The notes beneath the pieces were generated by a model. It was not told where the DNA came from, ran no database searches, and saw nothing but the letters and a program-made list of their open reading frames with translations. This document shows, piece after piece, positions 1 to 7,751 of a stretch of DNA of 64,000 bases. The translations under genes and the position numbers were made by a program. Within the stretch, counting starts at the first letter, position 1. Every line of letters starts with the position of its first letter. This DNA comes from Micromonospora sp. CCTCC AA 2012012 (GTDB lineage: Bacteria; Actinomycetota; Actinomycetes; Mycobacteriales; Micromonosporaceae). The stretch is taken from assembly GCF_040499845.1 (NCBI RefSeq), contig NZ_CP159342.1, positions 558,001-622,000 of the forward strand, given 5' to 3'.

Positions 1-169
1 CGACCGTCATCAGCGCCGCCAGATGGACCAGCAGGCCCACCCGGTCGTGGCCGTACTCGCGCAGGAGCGACAGCCGTGCCCGCCCGCAGGGCCACGGGTG
101 TGCGCAGGCACGGCAGAGCCAGGTCGGCGGCAGGGCGGTGTGCTCGCGTCGCCGGGGGAGGGTCGTCAT
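1..169 (-). CDS. Small cysteine-containing protein, N-terminal part (cut by window edge)
   Basis: The minus strand opens with ATG at 169 and reads without a stop to the window edge, giving the first 56 residues. The start is MTTLPRRREHTALPP, followed by cysteines at about residues 19, 22 and 28 (CRAC...PC), which could bind a metal. The ATG overlaps the TGA of the upstream gene by 4 bp, so the two are probably translationally coupled. Small proteins with this N-terminus are common beside XRE/DUF397 loci in actinomycetes and are often labelled flavin reductase by pipelines; I see no flavin motif in this fragment, so I give no function. Codon use is typical of the window. Confidence 0.6.
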   Translation of the reverse strand, partial: MTTLPRRREHTALPPTWLCRACAHPWPCGRARLSLLREYGHDRVGLLVHLAALMTV

Positions 170-453
170 CGGGCCACCCGCTCCCGCCTGAGGAGTGTCG
201 CGTCCGGGCCGGACGGGACCGGGTCGGGCAGCCGGCGCAGGCCGTCGCGGAGGACGAAGAGTTCCCGCTTGGCGACCGCCTGCCCCTGCCGGCCGAGCTG
301 GTAGACCTCGATCCACGTCCAGCCGTGGGGCGGGTGCCGGTCGGTCAGCTCGCGGACGACCCGGACGCGGATCGGGACGGTGAACTGCGGGGACGTCTCG
401 CGCGTCAGCAGCAGCAGCTCACCGGCCCGGATCCTCGGGGCTGTCTCGGGCAC
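166..453 (-). CDS. Hypothetical protein, about 95 aa
   Basis: The protein starts VPETAPRIRAGELLLL and contains a stretch with alternating hydrophobic and charged residues (TVPIRVRVVREL, then WTWIEVYQLG), which suggests a small beta-rich fold. The GTG at 453 is chosen because the longer reading frame upstream is arginine-rich and looks non-coding. It is the first gene of a two-gene minus-strand unit whose second gene starts inside its stop codon, and it is divergent from the XRE regulator at 645. I do not recognise the family with certainty and assign no function. The neighbourhood (WhiJ-like regulator plus DUF397) suggests a conserved accessory module. Confidence 0.55.
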   Translation of the reverse strand: MPETAPRIRAGELLLLTRETSPQFTVPIRVRVVRELTDRHPPHGWTWIEVYQLGRQGQAVAKRELFVLRDGLRRLPDPVPSGPDATLLRRERVAR

Positions 454-644
454 CGCGTCCCCCTGTCCGGTCGGAAGGGGCCGCCCCAGTGTTCGCCTGT
501 GGCGGCCCCGACGGGACGCGACCGCCGGGCTCCGCCTCCACCGGCCGCGCCGTCCTCTGTGGCAAGATTCCCGCGCGTCACTGGTCAGATACACCGCGTA
601 GCGATATGGTCGGCGGATATTCGGGACGTCCCAACGGAGGGGCC

Positions 645-1412
645 GTGAACGACGCGTTGCGGGTGGCGCTGCACGAGACCGGACTCACCACAGAGGCACT
701 TGCCGAGCGGGTGGGGGTCGACCCGAAGACGGTCGGCCGGTGGCTCAGCGAGGGGCGGATCCCGCACGGGCGGCACCGGGTGTCGGCGGCCGAGGTGCTG
801 CGGCGGGACGTGTCGGACATCTGGCCGGACACATCGAGACGTCGTGAGCCGGTCTGGTTCCGTCCCTGGCAGGAGATCGAGCGGGAGGCGGTGTCGCTGC
901 GCTCCTTTGAGCCGCTCGTGCTGCCGGGCCTGCTCCAGACCGAGGCATATGCCCGGGCCGTTCTTGACGGGGGCGGCCTGATTCCGCGCGCTGACGTCGA
1001 ACGTCACCTGGCGGCCCGCCTCGCCCGGCAGGGCGTGCTGCGCCGGGACGACCCGCCGCAGTTCACCGCCGTCATCGACGAGGGAGTGCTGCGCCGACCG
1101 GTGGGCGGTCGGGAGACCATGCGCGAGCAGGTGCGGGCCTTGGTGGACGCCTGCGCCGAGCCGCACATCCGGGTCCACGTCGTGCCGTCCACCGTGGGTG
1201 TCTACGCCGGACTGAACGGGCCCTTCGTGATCGCGACCTGCCCGGACCATCGGGTCGCCGGCTATCTGGACAACCAGTTGCAGGGACAAGTGGCTAGCGA
1301 TCCCGACGACATCGCGGCCATGATGACGGCGTGGGAGAACGTGCGCGGCGAGGCGCTCTCGCACCGGCAGTCAGTCGACCTTCTCAGGGAAGTGGCGCAG
1401 ACATGGAGCTGA
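645..1412 (+). CDS. XRE-family transcriptional regulator with DUF5753 (WhiJ-like)
   Basis: This 255-residue protein has an N-terminal helix-turn-helix at about residues 8-45 (TTEALAERVGVDPKTVGRWL) followed by a DUF5753 region with the typical YARAVL, VIDEGVLRRPVGG and PDDIAAMMTAWENVR segments. The GTG at 645 has an AGGGG-type ribosome site just upstream (637-642); the longer frame to 489 is out of character. The next gene, a DUF397 protein, overlaps its end by 10 bp. In Streptomyces, pairs of this architecture (WhiJ and its partners) control development and antibiotic production, so a regulator plus small partner protein is inferred. The target is unknown. Confidence 0.85.
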   Translation: MNDALRVALHETGLTTEALAERVGVDPKTVGRWLSEGRIPHGRHRVSAAEVLRRDVSDIWPDTSRRREPVWFRPWQEIEREAVSLRSFEPLVLPGLLQTEAYARAVLDGGGLIPRADVERHLAARLARQGVLRRDDPPQFTAVIDEGVLRRPVGGRETMREQVRALVDACAEPHIRVHVVPSTVGVYAGLNGPFVIATCPDHRVAGYLDNQLQGQVASDPDDIAAMMTAWENVRGEALSHRQSVDLLREVAQTWS

Positions 1413-1597
1413 TCGGCGCGCGGTGGCGCAAGAGCAGCCGCAGCAGCGGCAACGGTGGCAACTGCGTCGAGGTCGCCGACAACCTGCCGGGAGTGGTCGG
1501 GGTCCGCGACTCCAAGGACCCGACCGGCCCGGCCCTGACCTTCACCCCCGACTCCTGGCGGGCCTTCGTCACCCGGCTGGCCGACCGGCGCCCCTGA
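1403..1597 (+). CDS. DUF397 domain protein (partner of the XRE regulator)
   Basis: The 64-residue product has the full DUF397 pattern: W-R-K-S-S-R-S near the N-terminus, a central GNCVEVAD, then VRDSKDP and a C-terminal FTPDSWRAFV. It starts inside the last codons of the XRE gene (10-bp overlap), so expression is coupled. DUF397 proteins are nearly always encoded next to DUF5753 regulators in actinomycetes and are thought to act with them, either as a modulator or as the second half of a toxin-antitoxin-like pair. No catalytic residues are visible. Confidence 0.9.
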   Translation: MELIGARWRKSSRSSGNGGNCVEVADNLPGVVGVRDSKDPTGPALTFTPDSWRAFVTRLADRRP

Positions 1598-1734
1598 AAC
1601 CCTCCTTGCCGGGAGCGCTGCCTCATCGAGGTCGCTCCGAGCCCGCCCGTCGCCCCACCGATCCCGTCCCGGCTGTCCGGCTGCCCGCGTGTCATTCTGG
1701 GGCGGCGTCGGTGCGATCCGTTAGCATTCCGGGT

Positions 1735-2046
1735 ATGACCGGACCGGTGACCAAGAAGTCGTTCTCCTTGCCGCAGGACGTCGCGGAGCGCCTGGAGCGT
1801 GAGCCGAACGCCAGCGCGTACGTCGTCGACGCCGTGCGGGCCCGGATGCGCGCCGAGGACCTCGACGCCGAACTGGCCCGGCGTGGCATGACCGTGACAG
1901 CGGAGGGGCGGGCCCGCGCCCGGGCGCAGCGCGCACAAGTGGAGCAGGAGTGGTCGCCCGGCCGGCGGGCGGCGCTGCGGGAGCGGTCACGCCGGGCGGC
2001 GCAGGAGATGCTGGACGGCACCGACGGTAGCGCGTCCGCGGCATGA
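1735..2046 (+). CDS. Putative antitoxin, ribbon-helix-helix-like (VapB-type)
   Basis: This 103-residue protein has an N-terminal KKSFSLPQDVAERLE followed by SAYVVDAVRARM, the short strand and two helices expected of a ribbon-helix-helix DNA-binding antitoxin. A long, charged, probably disordered tail (residues 50-103) would wrap the toxin. Its stop overlaps the PIN-domain gene start by 4 bp (ATGA), the usual layout of a type II toxin-antitoxin operon with the antitoxin first. The function is inferred from this pairing; the fold call is by pattern only. Confidence 0.7.
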   Translation: MTGPVTKKSFSLPQDVAERLEREPNASAYVVDAVRARMRAEDLDAELARRGMTVTAEGRARARAQRAQVEQEWSPGRRAALRERSRRAAQEMLDGTDGSASAA

Positions 2047-2447
2047 CCGATCCGGAACTGCCTCCGGTGCGCCTGGTGCTGGACCGCTCGGCGCTGCTCG
2101 CCTACGTCGCCGGGTCGATGCACGTGGCCGAGCCGCTGCATGAGGTGGCGCAGGACGGTGTCCGCTTCGGTGTGCCGGCCGTCGCGGTGGCGGAGGCGCT
2201 GGCGATGATCGACGATGCCGGCGATCGGGCGGTGCTGCATCGGCTGCTGGAGCGTCCCGCGTGCGCGGTGCTGTCCACCTGGGGCGAGGAGTGGCAGGAG
2301 TTGGCGTACTGGCGCGGGGAGACCGGCCGGGTCGATCTCGCCGCCGCCGTCATGGCGGTGCTCGATCATGACGCCTGCGTCCTCACCAGCGAGGGCAAGG
2401 CATACGGCGACGGTGGCGACCTGCCGGCGATCGTCTTTCCGGGCTGA
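2043..2447 (+). CDS. PIN-domain protein, putative VapC-like toxin
   Basis: The 134-residue protein has the acidic residues of a PIN nuclease in the right order: Asp14 in LVLDRSALLAY, Glu51 in VAVAEAL, Asp98 in GRVDLAAAVMA and Ser116/Glu117 near the C-terminus. PIN toxins of the VapC group cleave RNA (tRNA or rRNA) using Mg2+ held by these residues. Length is normal for VapC. It overlaps the upstream RHH-like antitoxin gene by 4 bp. The first Asp lies in LDRSALL rather than the common D-T/A-S, a minor variation. Convergent with the D-amino-acid oxidase gene, 15 bp away. Confidence 0.78.
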   Translation: MTDPELPPVRLVLDRSALLAYVAGSMHVAEPLHEVAQDGVRFGVPAVAVAEALAMIDDAGDRAVLHRLLERPACAVLSTWGEEWQELAYWRGETGRVDLAAAVMAVLDHDACVLTSEGKAYGDGGDLPAIVFPG

Positions 2448-2462
2448 CGGCACCTGACCGGG

Positions 2463-3428
2463 TCAACGGTCCAGGTCCATCCCGTCGAGGGCGAGCATCG
2501 CGACTTCGTCGGCGCAGCCCCAGGACAGCGTCACACCCGCGCCCCCGTGTCCGTACGCGTGCACCAGCCGCCGCCCGTCGGCGCTCGTCGCCTCGACGCG
2601 GGGCCCGCCGTGCCGGGCCGGTCGCAGCCCGACCCGCTCGCCGAGGACCGCCGCGTCGGCCAGCTCCGGCACCAGCGCCACGCAGCGGGCCCGGATCGCC
2701 GCCGACACCGCCGGATCTGGCCGGGTGTCCCACTCGCCCGGCTCGAAGGTGCCGCCGAGCACCACGTCGTGCCGTCGCGGGTGCACGTAGGTGATCCCCG
2801 CCGGGTTCTCCTCGTCCCGGACCGAGGTGGTCAGGCCCGGGTTGGCGACCAGCACGAGCCGGCCCCGGACCGGGTGCACGGCCGGGTCGTCGGCGAGCCG
2901 GCCGGCGGCCAGGCCGGTGGCGTTGACCACGGTGGGGGCGAGCGCGAAGCCGTCGGTGAGCCGCGTCAGCCGACCGGGCAGCACCCGGCCGCCGACGGCG
3001 ACGAAGCGGTCCCGCAGCCAGCCCAGGTAGGGCAGCATCTCCACGGTCGGCGCGGTGAACCGCAGCTCCGCCGCGTACGGCCCCTCGCCCGGCCGGACGG
3101 TCAGGTCGCCGGTCGCCGCCGCCCACCACGGCGGCCCGTCCCACGGGCGGCGCAGCAGCATCCGGGTCGGCCGGGCCACCACGCCGGGCACGCCCGCCGC
3201 CGCCTGTCGGGCCAGTTCGGTGTGGGTGTCGGTGGCCCAGCGCAGCACCCGGGGGTCCGCCTCGGTGTGGCTGGGATACCAGACCGCGGCGGCCACCGCC
3301 GAGACGGTCTCCGCCGGGTCGTCGGCGGCGAGCAGGTCGACCCGGGCACCCCGTTCCCGCAGTCGGACCGCCGCCGTCATCCCGATGATCCCGCCCCCGA
3401 CCACCAGCACGTCCGCTCGTTTCCGCAT
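2463..3428 (-). CDS. dao: D-amino-acid oxidase (FAD-dependent)
   Basis: The 321-residue protein begins with a dinucleotide-binding fold: VLVVGGGIIGMTAAVRL (Gly-x-Gly-x-x-Gly at 11-16). Further D-amino-acid oxidase signatures are AAAVWYPSH, VVNATGLAAG, GITYVHPRRHDVVLGGTFE and a C-terminal VHAYGHGGAGVTLSWGCA. DAAO oxidises D-amino acids to 2-oxo acids with release of ammonia and H2O2. The ATG at 3428 is placed just before the FAD motif; the longer frame adds arginine- and proline-rich residues that look untranslated. No signal peptide, so cytoplasmic. It is divergent from a LysR regulator, which is its most likely controller. Confidence 0.9.
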   Translation of the reverse strand: MRKRADVLVVGGGIIGMTAAVRLRERGARVDLLAADDPAETVSAVAAAVWYPSHTEADPRVLRWATDTHTELARQAAAGVPGVVARPTRMLLRRPWDGPPWWAAATGDLTVRPGEGPYAAELRFTAPTVEMLPYLGWLRDRFVAVGGRVLPGRLTRLTDGFALAPTVVNATGLAAGRLADDPAVHPVRGRLVLVANPGLTTSVRDEENPAGITYVHPRRHDVVLGGTFEPGEWDTRPDPAVSAAIRARCVALVPELADAAVLGERVGLRPARHGGPRVEATSADGRRLVHAYGHGGAGVTLSWGCADEVAMLALDGMDLDR

Positions 3429-3529
3429 CGCCGGCCTCCCGCGTCCGGGCCGCTCCGGGACCGGGCGGCTGGACCCCGATCGTGTCGCCGGTGCCCGTCC
3501 GGCGTCCAAGAGGGATTCGGCCGGTGGCG

Positions 3530-3544
3530 ATAAGCGGCGCTTAT
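3530..3544. promoter_or_regulatory. Inverted repeat between dao and lysR, candidate LysR box
   Basis: ATAAGC-GGC-GCTTAT is a perfect 6+3+6 bp dyad, A/T-rich against the local background, placed 9 bp before the lysR start codon and about 100 bp from the divergent dao start. LysR-type regulators commonly bind interrupted dyads in such divergent intergenic regions and repress themselves. The position right at the lysR start fits autoregulation; binding is inferred, not shown. Confidence 0.45.
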
Positions 3545-3553
3545 GCTCGCGGC

Positions 3554-4339
3554 ATGGCTGTGTCGGATCCCGGGCGAGACGACCTGCGCCGGTGGCGCTA
3601 TTTCGTGGTGCTCGCCGAGGAACTGCACTTCACCCGGGCCGCCGCCCGGCTGCGGATCGCCCAGCCGGCGCTCAGCCAGCAGATCCGGGCGCTGGAACGG
3701 CAGCTCGGCGTGCCGCTGCTGCGCCGCGACAGTCACGGCTGCACGCTGACCGGGGTCGGCGAGCAGGTCGCCGCCGAGGCCCGGCGACTGCTCGCCGAGG
3801 TGGACGCGGCCACCGCCCGGATCCGTGACCTGGTCGGCGGGCGCGGCGGGCGGCTGCGGCTCGCGTACACCCGCTCGGCCCGGGGCGGCCGGGTCGACGC
3901 GCTGGTGGCGCGCTTCCGGGCCGCGCACCCGGAGGTGGAGGTCGTCGCCGAGACGGGCTGGACCGCGCCCAACGTCGCCGGCCTGCTCGCCGGCCGTCGC
4001 CGCGTGCGGCGCGCCGAGGTGGCCGGGCTGCCGGCGGTGATGTGGCCCCGGGAGAACGGCCCCGGCATGTTCGACCGGACCGTCGCGCAGGTCTGGCCCG
4101 ACGGCGGCTTCCACCTGGTCCGGCAGGAACCCGACGACGAGCAACTGCTGCGCGCGGTGGCGGGCGGCGACGTGGTCGCGGCCGTGCCGGCCGGCCGGGC
4201 CCGCGCCCTGAAGGTGCCCGGGGTACGCCTGCGCCGCTTCACCGCCCCCACCCCGACCGTGGACGTCGCCCTCGCCTGGCGGACGGACACCACCGACCCG
4301 GCCGTACGCCGCCTCGTCGCCCTGCTCGACGCCGGCTGA
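3554..4339 (+). CDS. LysR-family transcriptional regulator, shortened effector domain
   Basis: The N-terminal winged helix-turn-helix is complete (LRRWRYFVVLAEELHFTRAA...QPALSQQIRALERQLGVPLL, residues about 10-60). The effector domain is short: the protein has 261 residues where this family normally has about 290-300. The sequence jumps from ETGWTAPNVAGLLAG straight to RRRVRRAEVAGLPAV (about residues 135-165), omitting roughly 35 residues that normally carry the D/EVAFVR strand and the stretch before the hinge. The reading frame is kept. It is divergent from dao and probably regulates it. Effector binding may be altered by the deletion. Confidence 0.85.
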   Translation: MAVSDPGRDDLRRWRYFVVLAEELHFTRAAARLRIAQPALSQQIRALERQLGVPLLRRDSHGCTLTGVGEQVAAEARRLLAEVDAATARIRDLVGGRGGRLRLAYTRSARGGRVDALVARFRAAHPEVEVVAETGWTAPNVAGLLAGRRRVRRAEVAGLPAVMWPRENGPGMFDRTVAQVWPDGGFHLVRQEPDDEQLLRAVAGGDVVAAVPAGRARALKVPGVRLRRFTAPTPTVDVALAWRTDTTDPAVRRLVALLDAG

Positions 4340-4418
4340 CTGCCGTCCCGGCCCGTTCCGTGTCAGGATCTCCCCGTCGGCCTGCGGTGGCCGGAGTGGA
4401 CGATGCGGGGGAGGGCGC

Positions 4419-4682
4419 GTGAGCGCGGCGCAGATCATCGCGAGGCTGGCGGCGGCGGCCCAGAAGCTCGACGAGGCGAAGGCCAAGACGGCCGCCGCCG
4501 CGCAGGACGCCGCCGAGGCGCGGGCGCTGGTCGCCGGGGCGCTCGAAGGGGTCGCGGCGGGGCCGCTGATCGGGGTGATCGACGCGTACCGGCAGGCGCT
4601 CAGCCAGGCCGTGCAGGGCGGCGAGCCCGCCAAGCAGCACGTCCAGGAGACCATCGCCAAGGTGCAGGCGCTCGGCAGCTGA
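4419..4682 (+). CDS. Small alanine-rich helical protein, 87 aa
   Basis: Starts at GTG 4419 behind GGGGGAGGG. The protein is almost entirely predicted helix, with Ala/Lys/Glu-rich repeats (AAAAQKLDEAKAKTAAAAQDAAEARALV) followed by a second helix containing IGVIDAYRQALSQAV. No signal peptide, membrane segment or cysteine is present. Similar short Ala-rich proteins (DUF6244-like, from memory and unverified) occur singly or in clusters in Micromonosporaceae. It lies between lysR and the M48 peptidase on the same strand with a 200-bp gap, so operon membership is unclear. Function unknown. Confidence 0.65.
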   Translation: MSAAQIIARLAAAAQKLDEAKAKTAAAAQDAAEARALVAGALEGVAAGPLIGVIDAYRQALSQAVQGGEPAKQHVQETIAKVQALGS

Positions 4683-4900
4683 CCGGCGCTCGGCGGGACG
4701 GCCGGCGCGATCACGGGTAGCGACCGGTCCACTCAGGACGGTAATGTGCTCCGACGTCGAATCCTGGTGATCCGGTTCGACGCATTCTTTCGCCCGGCAC
4801 TGTCCGACGGTCGGCCCCGCCGCCCGTCCGACCCGTCGTGCCGGGAGCCGTTCCGCCACCTGCCGCGCCGACGGGTGGCGACCGAGCCGAGGAGCCGCCG

Positions 4901-7129
4901 GTGCGCGAGCCGGAGCCCACAGCGGAGACCGGACCGCAGGTCAGGGCCGCCGTCGAGGAACCTTCCGCCGACCCGTCGCCCGCCGACGCGAGCCGGGGTC
5001 CCAACTTCGCCGACCGTCCCCCCGGCTACCCGAGCGCGTGGGTGTGGCTGCGCGCCGGCATCCTGCGGGACTGGCGGGGCGTGCTGGGCGCGTTCCTGGC
5101 CACCTGGTTTTATCTGCCGGTCGCCCTGCTCGCGGCGGTCTGGGGCGGCCTCGCCCTGGGCGCCGCCGGTCTCTTCGTGGGCGGCACTCAGCTCAGCGAC
5201 GCCGTGCCGCCGGAGATACGCGACGCGCCGCTGGTCGGTGCCCTGCTCGACGCGTTCCTGAGCCGCTCCGGCGGCCTCGTCGGTGGCTTCCTCTTCTTCG
5301 TCGCGGGCTTCCTGGCCGGCATCCTGGCCGTGCTCGTCCTGCCCTGGCGGGACGCGTTCGACGAGCCGGCGAACCTGCTGACCGGTCTCGCCGGCGTGGT
5401 CGCCGCCGCCGCGCTGACCGGCGTGCTCTACACCCTCTACCGGGTGCTGCTGGAGCCCCGGCTGCTGGTCGTCTCCGGGGCCCGCCGGCTCAGCCGCCGC
5501 GAGGCCGACCGGCTCCGGCCGATCCTGTACGACTGCGCCCGCCGGCTCGACCTGCCGGGCGTGCCCCGGCTGCTCATCGAGGACGACCCGGTGCTGACCA
5601 ACGCCCGTACCTACGCCCGGCACGTGGTCGTCACCACCAGCCTGCTCACCGAGTCCGACGAGGACATCGCGGCGCTGCTCAGCCACGAGCTGGTGCACTG
5701 GCGCACCGGGGACGAGGTGACCAGCGCGTTCGTCCGTGGGGTCGCGCTGCCGTTGGTGCTGGTGCACGCGGTCCCGACCTGGCTGATGCGGACCTTCCCG
5801 CACCCGGCCACCAACTTCGTGGTGTTCGTCTTCTTCTGGCCGGTGCTGCTCACCATGAAGTACGTGGTGCTGCCGCTGCACTCCCGGGACGTCCGGGCCG
5901 CCGAGTACCGGGCCGACGCCGGGGCCGTGCTCGCCGGCCACACCCGGGGCATGCGGGACATGCTGGAGCGGCGCAAGTCGTTCGAGAGCGGTCGTAGCGG
6001 CTGGGACGAGGCGGTCTGCGCCACGCATCCCCCGTCGGAGCTGCGGCTGGACCGCCTGGACCGGCTGAGCGCCGCCGCCACCGACCCGGCACGCGCCGGG
6101 TCGGACGTCGCCCCGGTCAGTGCCGCGCAGCTGTTCGGCCCGGCCGGTGGGATCGGCACCCCGCGCTCCTGGGTGGTGGTGGGCGTGGTGATGCTGGTCG
6201 CCTGCCTCGGCACTGGTGTGCTCGGGGTGGCGCAGTGGGCGCTGTTCCGGCCCGGGACGGTCGTCGACGACTACTTCGAGGCGCTCGCCGACCACGACGC
6301 GCGGGCGGCGCTGGAGCAGTTGACGCCCGGCGCCCGGTCGGCGGTCGGCACCGACGACCAGCTCGCCCGGATGGTCGAGGCGAAGAGCTACCAGCCGCCG
6401 ACCGACGTCGAGGTGCAGTCGATCGACCGGGACGGCGACAAGGCCGTCGCCAAGGTCTCCTTCTCCCTGGCCGGCCAGCGAGGAACCGTCGAGCTGCCGC
6501 TGGAACGCCAGGAGTCGGCGACCCTCGGCCTGTTCCACGAGTGGCGGATCGCCACCGCACCCGCGACGCTCCGTCTCCCGGAGGGGATGCCCGGCCTGAC
6601 GGTCGACGGGGTCGCGGTGCCGGCCGGTGGGGACGCGGGCGTCAGCGTGGCGCTGCTGCCGGGGGCGTACACGGTGGGTGGTCCGCGCACCCTGCTCAGC
6701 GAGACGCCGGCGCAGCCGGTGCTGGTCGTACCCGGGCAGGAGAGCGCGGGGAGCGCGGAGCTGGCGCCGACCGTCACGCCGGACGCCCAGCGGGCCGCGG
6801 AGGAGAGCGTGCGGCGCTACCTGGACGCCTGCGCCGCGAAGACGGTGGCCGCGCCGGAGGGTTGTCCCTTCCGGTACTACACCGGCAGCACGGTGAAGAA
6901 GATCGCCTGGAAGATCACCGCGTACCCGAAGGTCGAGCTGACCCTGACCGGTCCCACCACGGCCCGGGTGTCCACGCCGGCCGGAGCCGAGGGGTCGGCC
7001 CAGGCGACCGGCACCACCGCCGACTACTTCGGCGGCAGCACGCCGTTCACCGACGAGGACACCTTCGGGGTCAGCGGGGTCCTGTCGGTGGTCGACGGCA
7101 AGTTGACCTTCCTGCCCGGCGACGAGTGA
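4901..7129 (+). CDS. Membrane M48-family zinc metallopeptidase with long C-terminal extracytoplasmic region
   Basis: The 742-residue protein has a Pro/Glu-rich N-terminus, three or so membrane helices (about residues 60-180), a zinc site HELVH at 262-266 (H-E-x-x-H) and the downstream ligand Glu335 in AAEYRADAGAV, the standard M48 (Ste24/HtpX) arrangement. A further helix (RSWVVVGVVMLVACLGTGVLG) precedes a 290-residue region starting VVDDYFEALADHDARAALEQL, typical of a DUF4878-like secreted fold. GTG 4901 is preferred over the upstream GTG 4838 because GGAG lies 6 bases before it. The gene is followed after 12 bp by an EACC1-like gene; the pair probably forms an operon. Substrate unknown. Confidence 0.85.
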   Translation: MREPEPTAETGPQVRAAVEEPSADPSPADASRGPNFADRPPGYPSAWVWLRAGILRDWRGVLGAFLATWFYLPVALLAAVWGGLALGAAGLFVGGTQLSDAVPPEIRDAPLVGALLDAFLSRSGGLVGGFLFFVAGFLAGILAVLVLPWRDAFDEPANLLTGLAGVVAAAALTGVLYTLYRVLLEPRLLVVSGARRLSRREADRLRPILYDCARRLDLPGVPRLLIEDDPVLTNARTYARHVVVTTSLLTESDEDIAALLSHELVHWRTGDEVTSAFVRGVALPLVLVHAVPTWLMRTFPHPATNFVVFVFFWPVLLTMKYVVLPLHSRDVRAAEYRADAGAVLAGHTRGMRDMLERRKSFESGRSGWDEAVCATHPPSELRLDRLDRLSAAATDPARAGSDVAPVSAAQLFGPAGGIGTPRSWVVVGVVMLVACLGTGVLGVAQWALFRPGTVVDDYFEALADHDARAALEQLTPGARSAVGTDDQLARMVEAKSYQPPTDVEVQSIDRDGDKAVAKVSFSLAGQRGTVELPLERQESATLGLFHEWRIATAPATLRLPEGMPGLTVDGVAVPAGGDAGVSVALLPGAYTVGGPRTLLSETPAQPVLVVPGQESAGSAELAPTVTPDAQRAAEESVRRYLDACAAKTVAAPEGCPFRYYTGSTVKKIAWKITAYPKVELTLTGPTTARVSTPAGAEGSAQATGTTADYFGGSTPFTDEDTFGVSGVLSVVDGKLTFLPGDE

Positions 7130-7141
7130 GTGGAGAACCGA

Positions 7142-7534
7142 GTGAGCCACCCGTCCCCGCGGCCCGGCACGCCCGTCCGGCTGCTGCTGACCCCGCGCGC
7201 CAGCCGGCCCGTCCAGGTCGGGCTGCTGCCCTGGATCCACCGGCGTCCGGAGTTCCGGGCCGCCGTGCGGGACGCGACCACCACGGGTGGTCGCCCCGGC
7301 TTCAGTGACGCGGTGATCATCGCGGTGGTGGCGCAGGGACTGCTGCCCGGGCTCTTCAACCTGGTGCAGTCCTGGGTGGACCAGCAGCGTACCGAGGTGA
7401 GCATCCGCGTCCAGGTCGCCGACGCCGAGGTGGAGCTTCAGGTCAGCGGTCGCACGAACCCGACCTCGCTGCTGGAGCAGACCACCCGGGCGCTGCGCGA
7501 GGCGACCGGGGGCGGGGCCGACGGGGCGGCCTGA
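7142..7534 (+). CDS. EACC1-like protein (effector-associated constant component), 130 aa
   Basis: The small protein has a short N-terminal strand (VRLLLTP), a helix LLPWIHRRPEFRAAV, a small-residue/hydrophobic segment (DAVIIAVVAQGLLPGLFNLV) and then SWVDQQRTEVSIRVQV...VELQV with a final helix SLLEQTTRALRE. This order (strand - helix with W/RRxPE - hydrophobic helix - polar linker - strand pair - LL..L helix) matches my knowledge of EACC1, a small protein encoded beside variable effectors in predicted conflict systems of multicellular bacteria. GTG 7142 has GGAG 6 bases upstream. It sits 12 bp behind the M48 peptidase, which would then be the associated effector. Family assignment is by pattern and not verified. 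Confidence 0.6.
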   Translation: MSHPSPRPGTPVRLLLTPRASRPVQVGLLPWIHRRPEFRAAVRDATTTGGRPGFSDAVIIAVVAQGLLPGLFNLVQSWVDQQRTEVSIRVQVADAEVELQVSGRTNPTSLLEQTTRALREATGGGADGAA

Positions 7535-7751
7535 TCGGCTGGTCAGCGCGGGGGTCGGGCGGGGACGCGCCCGGCCCCCGCGTCGTGCGCCCGGTATGCC
7601 GGAAGACACAGACCGCGCGACTTCTTGTTACCCGCGCGTAACTTTTCATTGACGGGTGTGAAACGCACCACGCATGATCGTGCCACCGATCGATCGGACC
7701 CCCCACCCACCCGTCCCGGCTCCCCGGGTACCTCCCACCGGAGGTGCAGCC

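Noticed and set aside
4733..7609. 958-codon minus-strand frame opposite the M48 peptidase
   Set aside because: Composition is Gly/His/Arg/Pro-rich with no domain, as expected for an antisense frame of a GC-rich gene.
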